Shown one piece after another: positions 40,028 through 48,185 of a stretch of DNA of 48,356 nt (positions are counted from its first letter, which is position 1; every line of letters starts with the position of its first letter). A program made the position numbers and the translations under genes. The notes below the pieces were generated by a model, which saw nothing but the letters and a program-made list of their open reading frames with translations, was not told the origin of the DNA and ran no database searches. Origin of the DNA: Amycolatopsis acidicola (GTDB taxonomy: Bacteria; Actinomycetota; Actinomycetes; Mycobacteriales; Pseudonocardiaceae); NCBI RefSeq assembly GCF_007713735.2, contig NZ_VMNW02000072.1, positions 1 to 48,356 of the forward strand, in the 5' to 3' direction.

Positions 40028-41017
40028 ATGGCTACCGACCTCCCCGCTCTCGCCCCGGAACGCGTCACGCATCGCGGGCGCGGCACCGCGCTGATCGTGC
40101 TCGCGTCGGTCTGTTTCGGCAGTTCCGGCACGATAGCCAAACCCGCGATGCTGGCGGGCCTTTCGCCGGAGCAGGTGGCCGCCGCGCGGATCGGTCTCGC
40201 GGCGCTGGTCCTGGTGGCCGCGGCGGCGGTGTTCCGGCCCCGGCTGCTGAAAGTGCGGCGGCGAGAATGGCCGTTGCTGATCGGGTACGGCCTGCTCGGG
40301 GTCGCGGGCGTGCAGTTGTGCTATTTCGTCGCTGCCGGGCGGTTACCGGTGGGCGTGGCGATCCTGCTGGAGTTCACCTCGCCCGTCCTGATCGCGCTGT
40401 GGACACGCCTGCGCGGCACGAAACTCCCCGGCCTGATGTGGGGCGGCATCGCGCTCGCGATGATCGGCCTCGCGCTCGTCGCACGGGTCTGGGACGGGCT
40501 GAGCCTCGACGCGGTCGGGCTCCTCGCCGGGCTCGGCTCGGCGGTGTGCTCCGCCGGTTACTTCCTCCTCGGCGAACACGGGGCCACCACGGGAGATCCG
40601 CTGGGCCTGGTCACCTGGGGCATGCTCGTCGGGGCCATCGTGGTGTGCGCCGTCGCGCCGCCGTGGACGCTCCCGGCCGCCGTGCTGGACGCGCCGGCCG
40701 AGCTGGGCCCGTGGCATCCGCCGGTGTGGGCGCTGCTGATCGCCGTCGCCCTGTTCTCCACGGTGCTCGCGTACACGCTGGGCACCAGCGCGCTGCGGCA
40801 CCTGCCCGCGTCCGTCGCGTCCGTGGTCGGGCTGCTCGAACCACTGGTCGCCACGGCCACCGCGTGGGCGCTGCTCGGCGAATCGCTCAGCTGGCTCCAG
40901 GTGCTGGGCGCCGTCATCCTGCTCGGCGGCGCCGCCGTCGTGCAGAACGTCCACAGTAGACAGTCAGCTCAGGAACAGCTCGGCGTGGCACAGGCGAGCC
41001 CCGCCAGCGCCCCGTAG
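40028..41017 (+). CDS. EamA-family drug/metabolite exporter
   Basis: The 329-residue protein has ten hydrophobic helices in two EamA repeats, with ASVCFGSSGTIAKPAMLAGL at the start of the first and LLEPLVATATAWALLGESLS in the second. The substrate is unknown; amino-acid and metabolite export are common. The ATG at 40028 has GGAGG (40020-40024) and a TAGCCT eight bases upstream. The last 49 bases overlap the end of the convergent vWA gene. Confidence 0.9.
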   Translation: MATDLPALAPERVTHRGRGTALIVLASVCFGSSGTIAKPAMLAGLSPEQVAAARIGLAALVLVAAAAVFRPRLLKVRRREWPLLIGYGLLGVAGVQLCYFVAAGRLPVGVAILLEFTSPVLIALWTRLRGTKLPGLMWGGIALAMIGLALVARVWDGLSLDAVGLLAGLGSAVCSAGYFLLGEHGATTGDPLGLVTWGMLVGAIVVCAVAPPWTLPAAVLDAPAELGPWHPPVWALLIAVALFSTVLAYTLGTSALRHLPASVASVVGLLEPLVATATAWALLGESLSWLQVLGAVILLGGAAVVQNVHSRQSAQEQLGVAQASPASAP

Positions 41018-42639
41018 AACACGTCGGAGATCTTCGCCGGGTCCGAGGCGACGAACGTGTGCCCGCCGGTGGCGGCGGTGATCGCCCGCAGCTCGCCGGG
41101 GTCGACGCCGGTGCCCAGCCCGATCCCGATGATCGGCAAGGGGCGCCGGGGATCCTGCAGTTTCGCCAGTTCCGCCAGCAGCTGCTCGCGGGTGATCCCG
41201 TGGGAGTCCTCGTTGCGGCCGTCGGTCATCACGATCACCAGGTTCAGCCTGCCGGCCTGCCATTCCCGCCGCGCTGTCCGGTAGGCGGCGAGCACCGAGT
41301 CGTAGAGCCCGGTCTGCCCGTTCGGCGTCGCTTTCAACGCGCGCAGCCGATCCGGAGCGCCCGCCGCGAGCTGCGCGCTGATCGTCGACATCGGCAGGAT
41401 CTCCCGGTAGTCCTTGTCCCCGTCGAGGTTCGTCGAGAAGATCCACGCGCCGAGTTCGGACGTGGGCTTGAACAGGTTCAGCGCCCGCGCCGCGGCGTCC
41501 GCGGTCAGCTGCATCCTCGTCTTCCCACCGGATCCGGGCACCACCGCGTTCATCGAACCGGAGACGTCGATCAGCACCCGCGCCCGCGAGCTGAGGTTGA
41601 CCTTGGCCCACTGGTTCAGCGCCGCCGTCAGGTCGTCGTCCGACGGGATCGCGGCCAGCGGCTGATCCGGGCTGGTGACGTGCGTGTCCCCGGGCCTGCT
41701 GATCAGCGTGCGGCCGTCCGGGGTACGCAGCCCGGCGGCGGCGAAAGCCTGTTGCGCCTCCGGGGCCTGCAAGGCACGCAACAGTTTCGCGGCCGCCACA
41801 CGCTGCGCGTCCCCCGCGTTGTTCAGCACCGCGAACGGGAAGTCCAATGAGGGCACCGGTTTCGGCGGATAGGCCGCCACCAGCTGGTCGCCGGTGGCCA
41901 CCATCGAGTTCCGGCTGTTGTAGTTCAGCACCGACGCCTCCGACGCCGGGAGCGCGCCGATCGACTGCTTCGAACCGCCCGCGCCCGGCAGCCGCGCGTA
42001 CAGGTCGTCCACGCCGGGCAGGGTGATCGGCGACAGGCGGCGCAGCGCGGCGGCGGAACCGGCCACCGGGTCGGCGCCAGGGGGAAGCGCTTTCTGCGCG
42101 CCCAGCAACGCCGAGATCCCGACCGGATCCTGGCTGGGGTCCACCATGCCCATCGTGATCGACGAGGCGAGCAGCGCCGGCCATGACGGCTGTTTTCCGG
42201 GCCACCCCAGCGATTTCGCCGCCTGCTCGGTCAGCGCGAACACCACCGGCGAGGACGCCACCGAGGACCCCGACTCCGGCACGTCGGCCGCGCCCGCGGT
42301 GTTCGTCTCCCGCAGCCGCACCGTCGAGTCCGGAATCCACACGTCGGGCCTGCGCGTACCGTCCGAAGTGGACAGCGACTGCGCCACCGCGGCCGAGTCC
42401 CGCCGGTCCACCTCGAACCGGAAGCACTGCCCCGCGGCGACCTGTTCCCCCGTCTCGGCCACCACCCCGGCCACCTCGGGCGTGGCCGCGATGTGCACGA
42501 CATCGGTGACCGGGCAGCCGTCGTCACGCGTGGTGAGGGCGACCGTCACCCAGCTCGCGGCGCCGAGGACGAGCACCAGCGCGATCCCGAGAACCACCTT
42601 CCGCCGCCTGGACCCGGTGGCGGACCCGTGCTGTCCCAC
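40969..42639 (-). CDS. membrane-anchored solute-binding/vWA fusion protein
   Basis: The 556-residue protein has one N-terminal membrane helix (about 15-37), a large type 2 periplasmic-binding-like domain (roughly 50-330) and a C-terminal vWA domain with a complete MIDAS (DVSGSMN near 358, then VMTDGRNE). Known: this fusion is frequent in Actinobacteria and unassigned. GGAGG lies seven bases before GTG 42639; the GTG at 42645 is too close. It stands alone between EamA and the ABC exporter operon. Confidence 0.85.
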   Translation of the reverse strand: MGQHGSATGSRRRKVVLGIALVLVLGAASWVTVALTTRDDGCPVTDVVHIAATPEVAGVVAETGEQVAAGQCFRFEVDRRDSAAVAQSLSTSDGTRRPDVWIPDSTVRLRETNTAGAADVPESGSSVASSPVVFALTEQAAKSLGWPGKQPSWPALLASSITMGMVDPSQDPVGISALLGAQKALPPGADPVAGSAAALRRLSPITLPGVDDLYARLPGAGGSKQSIGALPASEASVLNYNSRNSMVATGDQLVAAYPPKPVPSLDFPFAVLNNAGDAQRVAAAKLLRALQAPEAQQAFAAAGLRTPDGRTLISRPGDTHVTSPDQPLAAIPSDDDLTAALNQWAKVNLSSRARVLIDVSGSMNAVVPGSGGKTRMQLTADAAARALNLFKPTSELGAWIFSTNLDGDKDYREILPMSTISAQLAAGAPDRLRALKATPNGQTGLYDSVLAAYRTARREWQAGRLNLVIVMTDGRNEDSHGITREQLLAELAKLQDPRRPLPIIGIGLGTGVDPGELRAITAATGGHTFVASDPAKISDVFYGALAGLACATPSCS

Positions 42640-42754
42640 CGGCACCGCCTCCTGCGGATCGCGCGAGCCGTCGCCATGACCTCGTAAAGATTAGAGCGAA
42701 AACGGGCGCGCGGATGCGCCGGTGGCAGCAGTTTCCCTTGCTCCATCAGGAGTA
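42640..42754. other. short gap between vWA gene and ABC permease
   Basis: The vWA gene promoter must lie here. GAAAACGGGCGC-type sequence after a run of mixed bases offers no clear -10. The permease stop at 42755 is followed by CTCATCAGG-like sequence without a hairpin. Nothing else is seen. Confidence 0.3.
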
Positions 42755-43972
42755 TCACGCGAGCGCCTCGGCAGGGGCGAGCCGCGCGGCCCGCGCCGCC
42801 GGGTACGCGCCCGCGAGCGCGCCGACCACCGCCGCGACTCCGGCGCCGCCGAACAGCGCGAACGGCGGCAGCACCACCGGCCAGTGCTGGGTCAGCGCGT
42901 ACCCCGCCGTCACCGCGACGCCTGCCAGCACCCCGGCCAGTCCGCCCAGCAAGGACAACAGCACCGACTCCGCCAGGAACTGCCCGCGTACCTGACGTCT
43001 CGTCGACCCGAGCGCGCGGCGCAACCCGATCTCGCGGCGCCGCTCCAGTACGGAAATCACCATCGTGTTCGCCACCCCGACCCCGCCGACGAGCAGCGCC
43101 ACCCCGCCCAGCGCCAGGAACAGCGCGCTGTACGAGGAGTCCGAAAGGCGTTTCGCCGCGAGCGCCTCGGACGGCCGGGTCACCTTGACCTCGCTCGGCG
43201 CCTGCGGGCTCAGCGTCGCGCCCAGCACCGAGCGCACGGATTCCACCTGGGACTCCTCCGCGCGCACGTACACCGTCGTCGGATGCCCGTTGAACCCCAG
43301 CCGGTCCGCGGCCGCCTGCCAGCCGACGAGCGCCGAGCGCTCGATCTCCGGCGCGAGCGGCATCGCGTCCAGGATCCCCACGACCGTGAACCACTGGCCG
43401 TCGAGGTACACCTGCCGCCCCGGCACGACGATGCCGAGCCTGGCGGCGGCGACCGAGCCCAGGACGACCACCGGGAACCGGGAATTCGCCGTGTCCAGGA
43501 AGCTTCCCGCGTGCACATGTCCATTGAGGACACCCAGGAGCTCCGGCCCCGCCGCGAGCACGCTCAGCCCGGACGTGTCCGCGGCGTCGATGCGGTCGGT
43601 CCGCCGCACCGTCGCGGACGTGTGCCCGGTCGCGCCGGTCGCGGTGACCGGGCCGATCCGCGCGGCCATCGCCACGGCTTCGACGGGCAACTCCGCCTGC
43701 CCGCCGCCGAGCATCCGCTGCCCCGGCTCGGCGTGCAGCAGGTTCGTGCCCAGCGCCGCGAGCCGGTTCTGCAGCGCCCGCCCGCTGGACGCCGGGATGC
43801 TGACCACGGCGACGATCGCCGCGATGCCGATCGCGATCCCCAGCGCCGACAACACCGCGCGCAACGGCCGCGTGCGCAGCCCGTGCGCGCCGTGCGCCAG
43901 CAGGTCACCCGGCCCCAGCCGGACCGGCCTCGGCAGCGGTTCCGCCACGGGCACCGCGGTAAGCGCTTTCAC
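42755..43972 (-). CDS. MacB-type ABC transporter permease
   Basis: The 405-residue protein has one N-terminal helix (LRAVLSALGIAIGIAAIVAV), a large extracytoplasmic MacB_PCD domain (about 70-270) and three C-terminal helices (FtsX domain, with LERRREIGLRRALGSTRRQV coupling loop). Known: MacB systems export peptides or lipids by mechanotransmission, moving no substrate through the membrane core. GTG 43972 overlaps the ATPase stop as GTGA. Confidence 0.93.
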   Translation of the reverse strand: MKALTAVPVAEPLPRPVRLGPGDLLAHGAHGLRTRPLRAVLSALGIAIGIAAIVAVVSIPASSGRALQNRLAALGTNLLHAEPGQRMLGGGQAELPVEAVAMAARIGPVTATGATGHTSATVRRTDRIDAADTSGLSVLAAGPELLGVLNGHVHAGSFLDTANSRFPVVVLGSVAAARLGIVVPGRQVYLDGQWFTVVGILDAMPLAPEIERSALVGWQAAADRLGFNGHPTTVYVRAEESQVESVRSVLGATLSPQAPSEVKVTRPSEALAAKRLSDSSYSALFLALGGVALLVGGVGVANTMVISVLERRREIGLRRALGSTRRQVRGQFLAESVLLSLLGGLAGVLAGVAVTAGYALTQHWPVVLPPFALFGGAGVAAVVGALAGAYPAARAARLAPAEALA

Positions 43973-44649
43973 GCCGGCCTCCCGTTGTCGGCGCGCAGCT
44001 CCCCGTCGAGCACTTCGAGCCGGCGCGGGATCCGCTCGGCGATCTCCCGCGAGTGCGTGATGACGACGACCGTCGTGCCGTCCTCGTTCAGTTCCGCCAG
44101 CAGGTCCAGGATCCCGGCGCCGGTGGCGGTGTCCAGGTTCCCGGTGGGTTCGTCGGCGAGCACGATCGGCGGGCGGGTGACCACCGCGCGCGCGATGGCG
44201 ACCCGCTGCCGTTCGCCGCCGGACAGCTCGCCGGGCAGGTGTCCGGCCCGGTGTCCGAGGCCGACCCGCGCCAGCGCGTCGCGTGCCAGCTGCGCGCGGC
44301 GGCGCCGGGGCACCCCGGCGTAGGCGAGCCCGGTGGTGACGTTCTCCCTCGCCGTCATCCCCTCCGTCAGGAAGAACTGCTGGAAGACGAAGCCGATCCA
44401 GGCCGCCCGCAGCGCGGACAGCCGCCTGTCCGGCAACCTCGCGACATCGTGCCCGCGCACGGCCACGTTCCCGGCGCTCGGCCGGTCGAGTGTCCCCATC
44501 AGGTGCAGGAGCGTCGATTTCCCCGAGCCTGAAGGCCCGACGATCGCGACCATTTCGCGGTCCCCGATCCGCAGCGAAACCCCGCGCAGCGCGTGCACCT
44601 CGCCGGGATAGGTCTTGCTCACGTCCGTCAGTTCCAGCGCGGCCGTCAT
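43969..44649 (-). CDS. MacB-type ABC transporter ATPase
   Basis: The 226-residue ATPase has Walker A GPSGSGKSTLLH, Q-loop VFQQFFL, signature LSGGERQRVAIARA, Walker B IVLADEPTGNLD and switch His in VVITHS. Sequence and size match the LolD/MacB/FtsE branch. ATG 44649 overlaps the adaptor stop as ATGA, so adaptor, ATPase and permease are coupled. Confidence 0.95.
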   Translation of the reverse strand: MTAALELTDVSKTYPGEVHALRGVSLRIGDREMVAIVGPSGSGKSTLLHLMGTLDRPSAGNVAVRGHDVARLPDRRLSALRAAWIGFVFQQFFLTEGMTARENVTTGLAYAGVPRRRRAQLARDALARVGLGHRAGHLPGELSGGERQRVAIARAVVTRPPIVLADEPTGNLDTATGAGILDLLAELNEDGTTVVVITHSREIAERIPRRLEVLDGELRADNGRPA

Positions 44650-45725
44650 GACGTCGTCACCACCCGCTGGCCCGGCCGCAGGTTCCCGGTCACCTCGACC
44701 AAACCGCCGGAGAACAGTCCTGTTCGGACACCGACGAGCTGGGATCCGTTACCGGTCACCACTTCCACCGCCATCCCGCCTTCGGCCAGCGCGAGCAAAG
44801 CGCCGACGGGCACCGCCAGCACGCCCGTTCGCGTGCCGGTGGTGAAGGTGACGTCGACCGGCGCCGACGTGAGCCGCCCGGCGACGCTCTGGTCGTCGAG
44901 GGTGACGAGCACGTCGACGGTCGCCTCCTCGCCCTGCTCCCCCGGCGTCGCCGTGGTTCCCGCCGACGCGACCACCCCGCGGGTGCGTCCGCCCCCGGTG
45001 ACGGCGAGCTCGACCCGGTCCCCCTGCCGGGCGAGGTTCTGTTTGCTCACCCCGAGTTTCACCGTCACCACGCGGTCGGTGCCGGTCAGCTTCAGCAGCT
45101 CGCCGCCGGCCTGGTCACCGACCTGGGCCGTGACCGAAGCGACCCGGACCGCGCCGGTCCGCACCACGACCGCGTCCGGCGCCAGCGAGCCGGTCTGGTC
45201 CAGGCCCGCCGCGCGTTGCCAGCGCTTCAGCGCGTTCGCGGTGGCTTGGGTGAACTTCGTGTCGGGCGTGCCGAACCCGGTGTACCCCAGCGCGCGCAGG
45301 TTGTCCTCCAGCACCCGCACGTCCTCGCCATCGGTCATGCCGAGCGCGAGCTGCCGGTACAAAGGCATTGTGCCGTACCAGAGTTGCACCGGCTTGGCGT
45401 CCACTGTGTACAGTTCCTGGCCGCGCTGGAGCACGGCGCCCGCGGCGGGCAGGCCGGTGATGGTGCCCCCGCGCTGCCCGTTCAGGGCCCGCTCGGTGCC
45501 GTAGCCCAGGGTGCCGTCCTCGGTGTCCTGCTCCGCGAGGTCCGTGCGCACGACCTCCGCCGTCGCGGGAGCCGCGGGCCCGGCCGGCGCGGCCGCCGCC
45601 GGTTCCGCGCTCACCCTGGCGAGGACGACGGCCGTGCCGGTGCCGAACAGCACGAGCGCCAATGCCGCCGCGCCGACCCAGCGAATGCGGCGCAGACGGC
45701 GCCGCCGTTCCGGCCCGGCGCTCAT
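44646..45725 (-). CDS. membrane-fusion-like adaptor with peptidoglycan-binding domain
   Basis: The 359-residue protein has a basic N-terminus, one membrane helix (about 15-36), a lipoyl-type segment interrupted by a PG_binding_1 domain (VRVLEDNLRALGYTGFGTPD, then ALKRWQRAAGL), and beta-rich membrane-fusion domains ending GVRTGLFSGGLVEVTGNLRPG. It likely couples the exporter to the cell wall in a Gram-positive envelope. ATG 45725 overlaps the lipoprotein stop as ATGA. Confidence 0.9.
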   Translation of the reverse strand: MSAGPERRRRLRRIRWVGAAALALVLFGTGTAVVLARVSAEPAAAAPAGPAAPATAEVVRTDLAEQDTEDGTLGYGTERALNGQRGGTITGLPAAGAVLQRGQELYTVDAKPVQLWYGTMPLYRQLALGMTDGEDVRVLEDNLRALGYTGFGTPDTKFTQATANALKRWQRAAGLDQTGSLAPDAVVVRTGAVRVASVTAQVGDQAGGELLKLTGTDRVVTVKLGVSKQNLARQGDRVELAVTGGGRTRGVVASAGTTATPGEQGEEATVDVLVTLDDQSVAGRLTSAPVDVTFTTGTRTGVLAVPVGALLALAEGGMAVEVVTGNGSQLVGVRTGLFSGGLVEVTGNLRPGQRVVTTS

Positions 45726-46252
45726 TTCCCGGCTCCGTTGCTGTGCGTCTCGCCGCCGACACCGCCGGCCGGCTGGCAGGCCTCCATCGCCGCCCGCACC
45801 TTGTCCTGGTCGGTGGCGCTGTTGTTCTGGATCTTGATGCCGGGGTCCTCCGCGGTCGGGTCCGGCACGTCGACCCCGTGCTCCCGCAGGCATTGCGCGA
45901 CCTTCCGCTGCTTGTCCAGGTCCTCCGCGCTGACCGGCGCCGCCGTGCCGCCGTTGGGCAGCAGGGATTTGCACGCCGCGTCCGCGGCATCGGCCGTCGA
46001 CTTGTCCGTGCCGTCCGGGATGGTGATCCCGATCCCGCCGCCCCCGGTCTCCGGATCGGGCATGTTCACCCCGTGCTCGCGCATGCATTTCGCGTACGCC
46101 AGCGCCTTGTCCTCGTCCGTCCCGCCTTGCTGCGCGCTCGTCGTCGTGGCCGGTGACGACAGCGACGCGACCTTGTCGCCCCCGTCCTTGCTCCCGCACG
46201 CGGTCAGTACCGCGAGCGCGACCGCGGCCGGCACGAGCATTCGTATCCGCAT
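45722..46252 (-). CDS. lipoprotein with duplicated C-x-REHG-x3-PDP motif
   Basis: The 176-residue protein has a lipobox LTAC after a short hydrophobic stretch (MLVPAAVALAVLTAC). The mature part repeats one motif twice: YAKCMREHGVNMPDP and VAQCLREHGVDVPDP, each followed later by another Cys (DAACKSL and MEACQPA). This gives two internal copies of about 60 residues, probably each with one disulphide. It is the first gene of the exporter operon, with GGGAG before ATG 46252. Its role as sensor or substrate-binding part is inferred. Confidence 0.85.
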   Translation of the reverse strand: MRIRMLVPAAVALAVLTACGSKDGGDKVASLSSPATTTSAQQGGTDEDKALAYAKCMREHGVNMPDPETGGGGIGITIPDGTDKSTADAADAACKSLLPNGGTAAPVSAEDLDKQRKVAQCLREHGVDVPDPTAEDPGIKIQNNSATDQDKVRAAMEACQPAGGVGGETHSNGAGK

Positions 46253-46305
46253 CGTCTGCTCCCTTCGCTCGGGAGCCAGGTCTAGCGGGCGCGACCGCTG
46301 GCGGC

Positions 46306-46336
46306 GTTAAGCGAAAACGTTTATCCAGCGCTTACC
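46306..46336. promoter_or_regulatory. candidate response-regulator site in divergent promoter
   Basis: GTTAAGCG (46306-46313) and CGCTTACC (46329-46336) form an imperfect dyad in the AT-richest stretch between the exporter operon and its two-component genes. Binding by the adjacent response regulator is inferred only from position. Confidence 0.4.
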
Positions 46337-46375
46337 CCGGGCGGCGCAGACTGGATCCGACGGAGGGCGGTGGGG

Positions 46376-47035
46376 ATGCGCGTACTCGTCGTCGAGGACG
46401 AACGGCTCCTGGCGGACACGATCGCCGAAGGGCTGCGGCGCCTGGCCATGGCGGTGGATGTCTGTTATGACGGAGACACGGCCATGGAACACGTGGGCGT
46501 GCACGGATACGACGTGGTGGTGCTGGACAGGGACCTCCCAGGCACGCCCGGCGACACGATCTGCCGGGGGCTCGTCGCGGCCGGCGGCGAGGCGCGGGTG
46601 CTGATGCTGACCGCCGCCGCGGGCATCGACGACCGGATCTCCGGGCTCGACACCGGCGCCGACGACTACCTGACGAAGCCGTTCGCGTTCGGGGAACTGG
46701 TGGCCCGGCTGCGCGCGCTGGCGCGCCGCGCCCGCCCCGCGCTGCCGCCGGTGCTTTCCCGCGGCGGGATCGTGCTGGACCTGCCCCGGCACCAGGCCTC
46801 CCGCGACGGACGGCACCTTCCCTTGTCCCCCAAGGAGTTCGCGGTCCTGGAGGTGCTGATGCGAGCTGAGGGCACGGTGGTCGCGGTCGAGGAGCTGCTG
46901 GAGAAGGCGTGGGACGAGCACGCCGATCCGTTCACCAACGCCGTCCGCGTCGCGGTCGGCACGCTGCGGCGCAAGCTCGGCGAACCGCCGGTGATCGAAA
47001 CCGTGCCCGGCGCCGGATACCGGCTCGGGTCATGA
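46376..47035 (+). CDS. OmpR-family response regulator
   Basis: The 219-residue protein has a receiver domain with acidic pair ED (VVEDER), phospho-acceptor D51 (VVVLDRDLPG), Thr in LMLTAAAG and Lys in DYLTKPFAF, then a winged-helix output domain (LPLSPKEFAVLEVLMRAEGT and VRVAVGTLRRKLG). ATG 46376 follows GGAGGG by eight bases. Its stop overlaps the kinase start as ATGA, and it diverges from the exporter operon, its likely target. Confidence 0.95.
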   Translation: MRVLVVEDERLLADTIAEGLRRLAMAVDVCYDGDTAMEHVGVHGYDVVVLDRDLPGTPGDTICRGLVAAGGEARVLMLTAAAGIDDRISGLDTGADDYLTKPFAFGELVARLRALARRARPALPPVLSRGGIVLDLPRHQASRDGRHLPLSPKEFAVLEVLMRAEGTVVAVEELLEKAWDEHADPFTNAVRVAVGTLRRKLGEPPVIETVPGAGYRLGS

Positions 47036-48168
47036 CCCGGCTTTCGCTGCGCGCCCGGTTTTCGCTGATGTTCGGCGCGCTGTTCCTGCTCGCCGGGGCG
47101 ATCCTGCTGCTGGTCAACTACGTGCTGGCGGCCCGGTACCTGCCGGACGGGACCACGTTCAGCGGTTCACAGGCCGCGCCCACCGTCGCCGGGCAGACGA
47201 CGGTGAGCGAGGGCGCGCCCGCGGTGGGCAATCCCGAGGTCATCACGTCGATCGACGACTACCGCCAGTCCGCGGTGCGCACGCTGATCATCGTGTCCGG
47301 GTTCGGCCTGCTGCTGACCGGCGCGCTCGCGATGTTCCTCGGCTGGCTGATGGCGGGCCGCGTGCTGCAGCCGGTGCACGCGATCACCGCGACCGCGCGC
47401 AGGCTCGAAGCGGGCAACCTGGAGAGCCGGATCAACCTCGACGGGCCGCCGGGCGAGCTGAAGGAAATGGCCGACACCTTCGACAGCATGCTCGACAGGC
47501 TCGCGGCGTCGTTCGACAGCCAGCGCCGCTTCGTCGCCAACGCCTCCCACGAGCTGCGTACACCGCTGGCCGTACAGCGCACGCTCGTCGATGTCGCGAT
47601 GGCGGACGAGGAGGCGAGCCCGGACCTGCAGCGGCTCGGCCGGCAGCTGCTGGTGACCAACGAACGCAGCGAGCGCATCATCGAGGGCCTGCTCGTGCTG
47701 GCCCGCAGCGACCAGGGCCTGGCCAGCAGCGGGCCCGTGCGCCTGGACGAGGTGACCGAGCACGTCCTGGACTCGATGAGCGGACTCGCGGCGCGGCACG
47801 AGGTCACCCTGCGCCGGTCGATCACCGCGAAAACCGTTGCGGGGGAAGAGATCCTGCTCGAACGGCTGGTGACCAACCTCGTGCACAACGCGATCATCTA
47901 CAACGAGCCGGGCGGCTGGGTGCACGCCGGGGTCGACGGCGCGCTCGTCGTCGAGAACACGGGGCCGGCGGTGCCGGCGGAGTCGCTGCCCGGGCTGTTC
48001 GAGCCCTTCCGCAGGCTGGCCGGCGACCGCACCTCCCACACGAACGGCGCCGGGCTCGGCCTGTCCATCGTGCGCTCCATCGCCACCGCGCACCACGGCT
48101 CCGTCCGCGCCGAAGCCGGCGCGCACGGCGGCCTGCGGATCACCGTGGAACTGCCCGGACCGTCCTGA
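47032..48168 (+). CDS. sensor histidine kinase
   Basis: The 378-residue protein has two membrane helices (about 13-33 and 83-105) around a short extracytoplasmic loop of roughly 50 residues, a HAMP domain, the H-box NASHELRTPLAVQ (H173), N-box NLVHNAIIYNEPG and G-box GAGLGLSIVRS. ATG 47032 overlaps the response-regulator stop. With so small a sensor loop it probably reads the membrane or the adjacent exporter. Array C begins 18 bp after its stop. Confidence 0.95.
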   Translation: MTRLSLRARFSLMFGALFLLAGAILLLVNYVLAARYLPDGTTFSGSQAAPTVAGQTTVSEGAPAVGNPEVITSIDDYRQSAVRTLIIVSGFGLLLTGALAMFLGWLMAGRVLQPVHAITATARRLEAGNLESRINLDGPPGELKEMADTFDSMLDRLAASFDSQRRFVANASHELRTPLAVQRTLVDVAMADEEASPDLQRLGRQLLVTNERSERIIEGLLVLARSDQGLASSGPVRLDEVTEHVLDSMSGLAARHEVTLRRSITAKTVAGEEILLERLVTNLVHNAIIYNEPGGWVHAGVDGALVVENTGPAVPAESLPGLFEPFRRLAGDRTSHTNGAGLGLSIVRSIATAHHGSVRAEAGAHGGLRITVELPGPS

Positions 48169-48185
48169 CCGGACCCCCACCCCAC

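Noticed and set aside
25921..43532. 14-bp word GTCCATTGAGGACA present at 25921 and 43519
   Set aside because: One copy is inside the ABC permease gene, and a few exact 14-bp matches are expected by chance in 48 kb of biased DNA.
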